From CBDTTW01 sp965363675 (lineage in GTDB: Bacteria > Bacteroidota > Rhodothermia > Rhodothermales > DASSAV01): a stretch of DNA of 6,146 nt. Below the pieces are notes generated by a model, which had not been told where the DNA came from, did no database searches, and saw only the letters and a list, made by a program, of their open reading frames with translations. The DNA lies in assembly GCA_965363675.1 (NCBI GenBank), contig CBDTTW010000185.1, positions 1 through 6,146 of the forward strand. The letters are read 5' to 3'. A program made the translations under genes and the position numbers. Shown here one piece after another: positions 6,035 through 6,146 of this stretch. Numbering within the stretch: position 1 is the first letter of the stretch; each line of letters opens with the position of its first letter.

Positions 6035-6066
6035 AAAAGGGGAGGTCCATTCGGGCTTCCCCTTTT
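6035..6066 (+). terminator. Intrinsic terminator after the sigma gene, probably bidirectional
   Basis: AAAAGGGGAGGTCC (6035-6048) pairs with GGGCTTCCCCTTTT (6053-6066) as a continuous 14-bp stem with two G-U pairs and an ATTC loop. On the plus strand it is followed by GCATTT, a weak U-tract beyond the four T of the stem. On the minus strand the G/C part of the stem is followed by six T (6033-6038), so it should also stop transcription arriving from the right. The bases after it (6073-6146) show no supportable gene. Confidence 0.85.
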
Positions 6067-6146
6067 GCATTTACGCCGTCCGTGGCGGGCCGCCTTCGCC
6101 TGCTTCGCTTCCGGAAGGCTCGCCGGCGTTCGCTGAAGCGCCCTAG

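Noticed and set aside
5151..6050. 299-codon minus-strand frame opposite the sigma gene
   Set aside because: It mirrors the codon structure of rpoD, has no family motifs, and would start inside the terminator hairpin. It is a shadow frame.
6071..6146. Possible 3' end of a convergent minus-strand gene, with TAA at 6071-6073 beside the terminator
   Set aside because: In that frame a TAG occurs at 6143-6145 and no start codon lies between the two stops, so this cannot be the end of a longer gene. The other minus-strand frames are open only as shadows.
1..6146. Search by eye for CRISPR repeats, tRNA or rRNA, insertion-sequence ends, toxin-antitoxin pairs or phage genes
   Set aside because: No regularly spaced repeats, transposase or integrase motifs, terminal inverted repeats or RNA gene signatures were seen. 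The window is almost fully occupied by six housekeeping-type genes.

Overview
The window is GC-rich chromosomal DNA carrying six recognisable protein genes and no mobile element, CRISPR array, tRNA or rRNA. It looks like the high-GC edge of the Bacteroidota, most plausibly the Rhodothermota (Rhodothermus/Salinibacter lineage). Three things suggest this: a primary-type sigma factor that starts directly at region 1.2 without region 1.1, as in Bacteroidota; folP placed directly upstream of the diadenylate cyclase gene, an arrangement common in Bacteroidota; and a bacterial GH3-family protein. The lineage is an inference and no species is claimed.

Layout. (1) 1-752, plus strand: the C-terminal part of phosphopentomutase (deoB), cut by the left edge. 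(2) 743-3185, minus strand: a compact three-gene cluster, transcribed folP (dihydropteroate synthase), then cdaA (membrane diadenylate cyclase making c-di-AMP), then pcm (protein-L-isoaspartate O-methyltransferase), with gaps of 13 and 18 bases. The 3' ends of pcm and deoB overlap convergently by 10 bp, so no separate terminator lies between them. (3) 3186-3428: a divergent intergenic region of 243 bp. It holds a fair sigma70-like promoter for folP (TTGACG, 16 bp, TAGTTT), an 18-bp perfect GC palindrome in the predicted folP leader, and an imperfect inverted repeat upstream of the plus-strand gene. (4) 3429-4988, plus strand: a complete GH3 / acyl-adenylate-forming family protein. (5) 4989-5174: a 186-bp leader with an AT-rich promoter-like patch, a strong Shine-Dalgarno not placed for the likely sigma start, two GC hairpins and a possible 40-codon upstream ORF. 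(6) 5175-6014, plus strand: the primary-type sigma factor (rpoD/sigA). It is followed by a strong hairpin terminator (6035-6066) that should also work on the minus strand. The last ~75 bases show no supportable gene.

The genes are mostly housekeeping: nucleoside salvage (deoB), folate synthesis (folP), second-messenger signalling and envelope homeostasis (cdaA), protein repair (pcm) and basal transcription (rpoD). The GH3 protein is the one with an unclear physiological role. I found no convincing new multi-gene system. The points most worth a second look are the sigma-factor leader, the altered Gly-Asp motif in the GH3 protein, and the two palindromic elements between folP and GH3.
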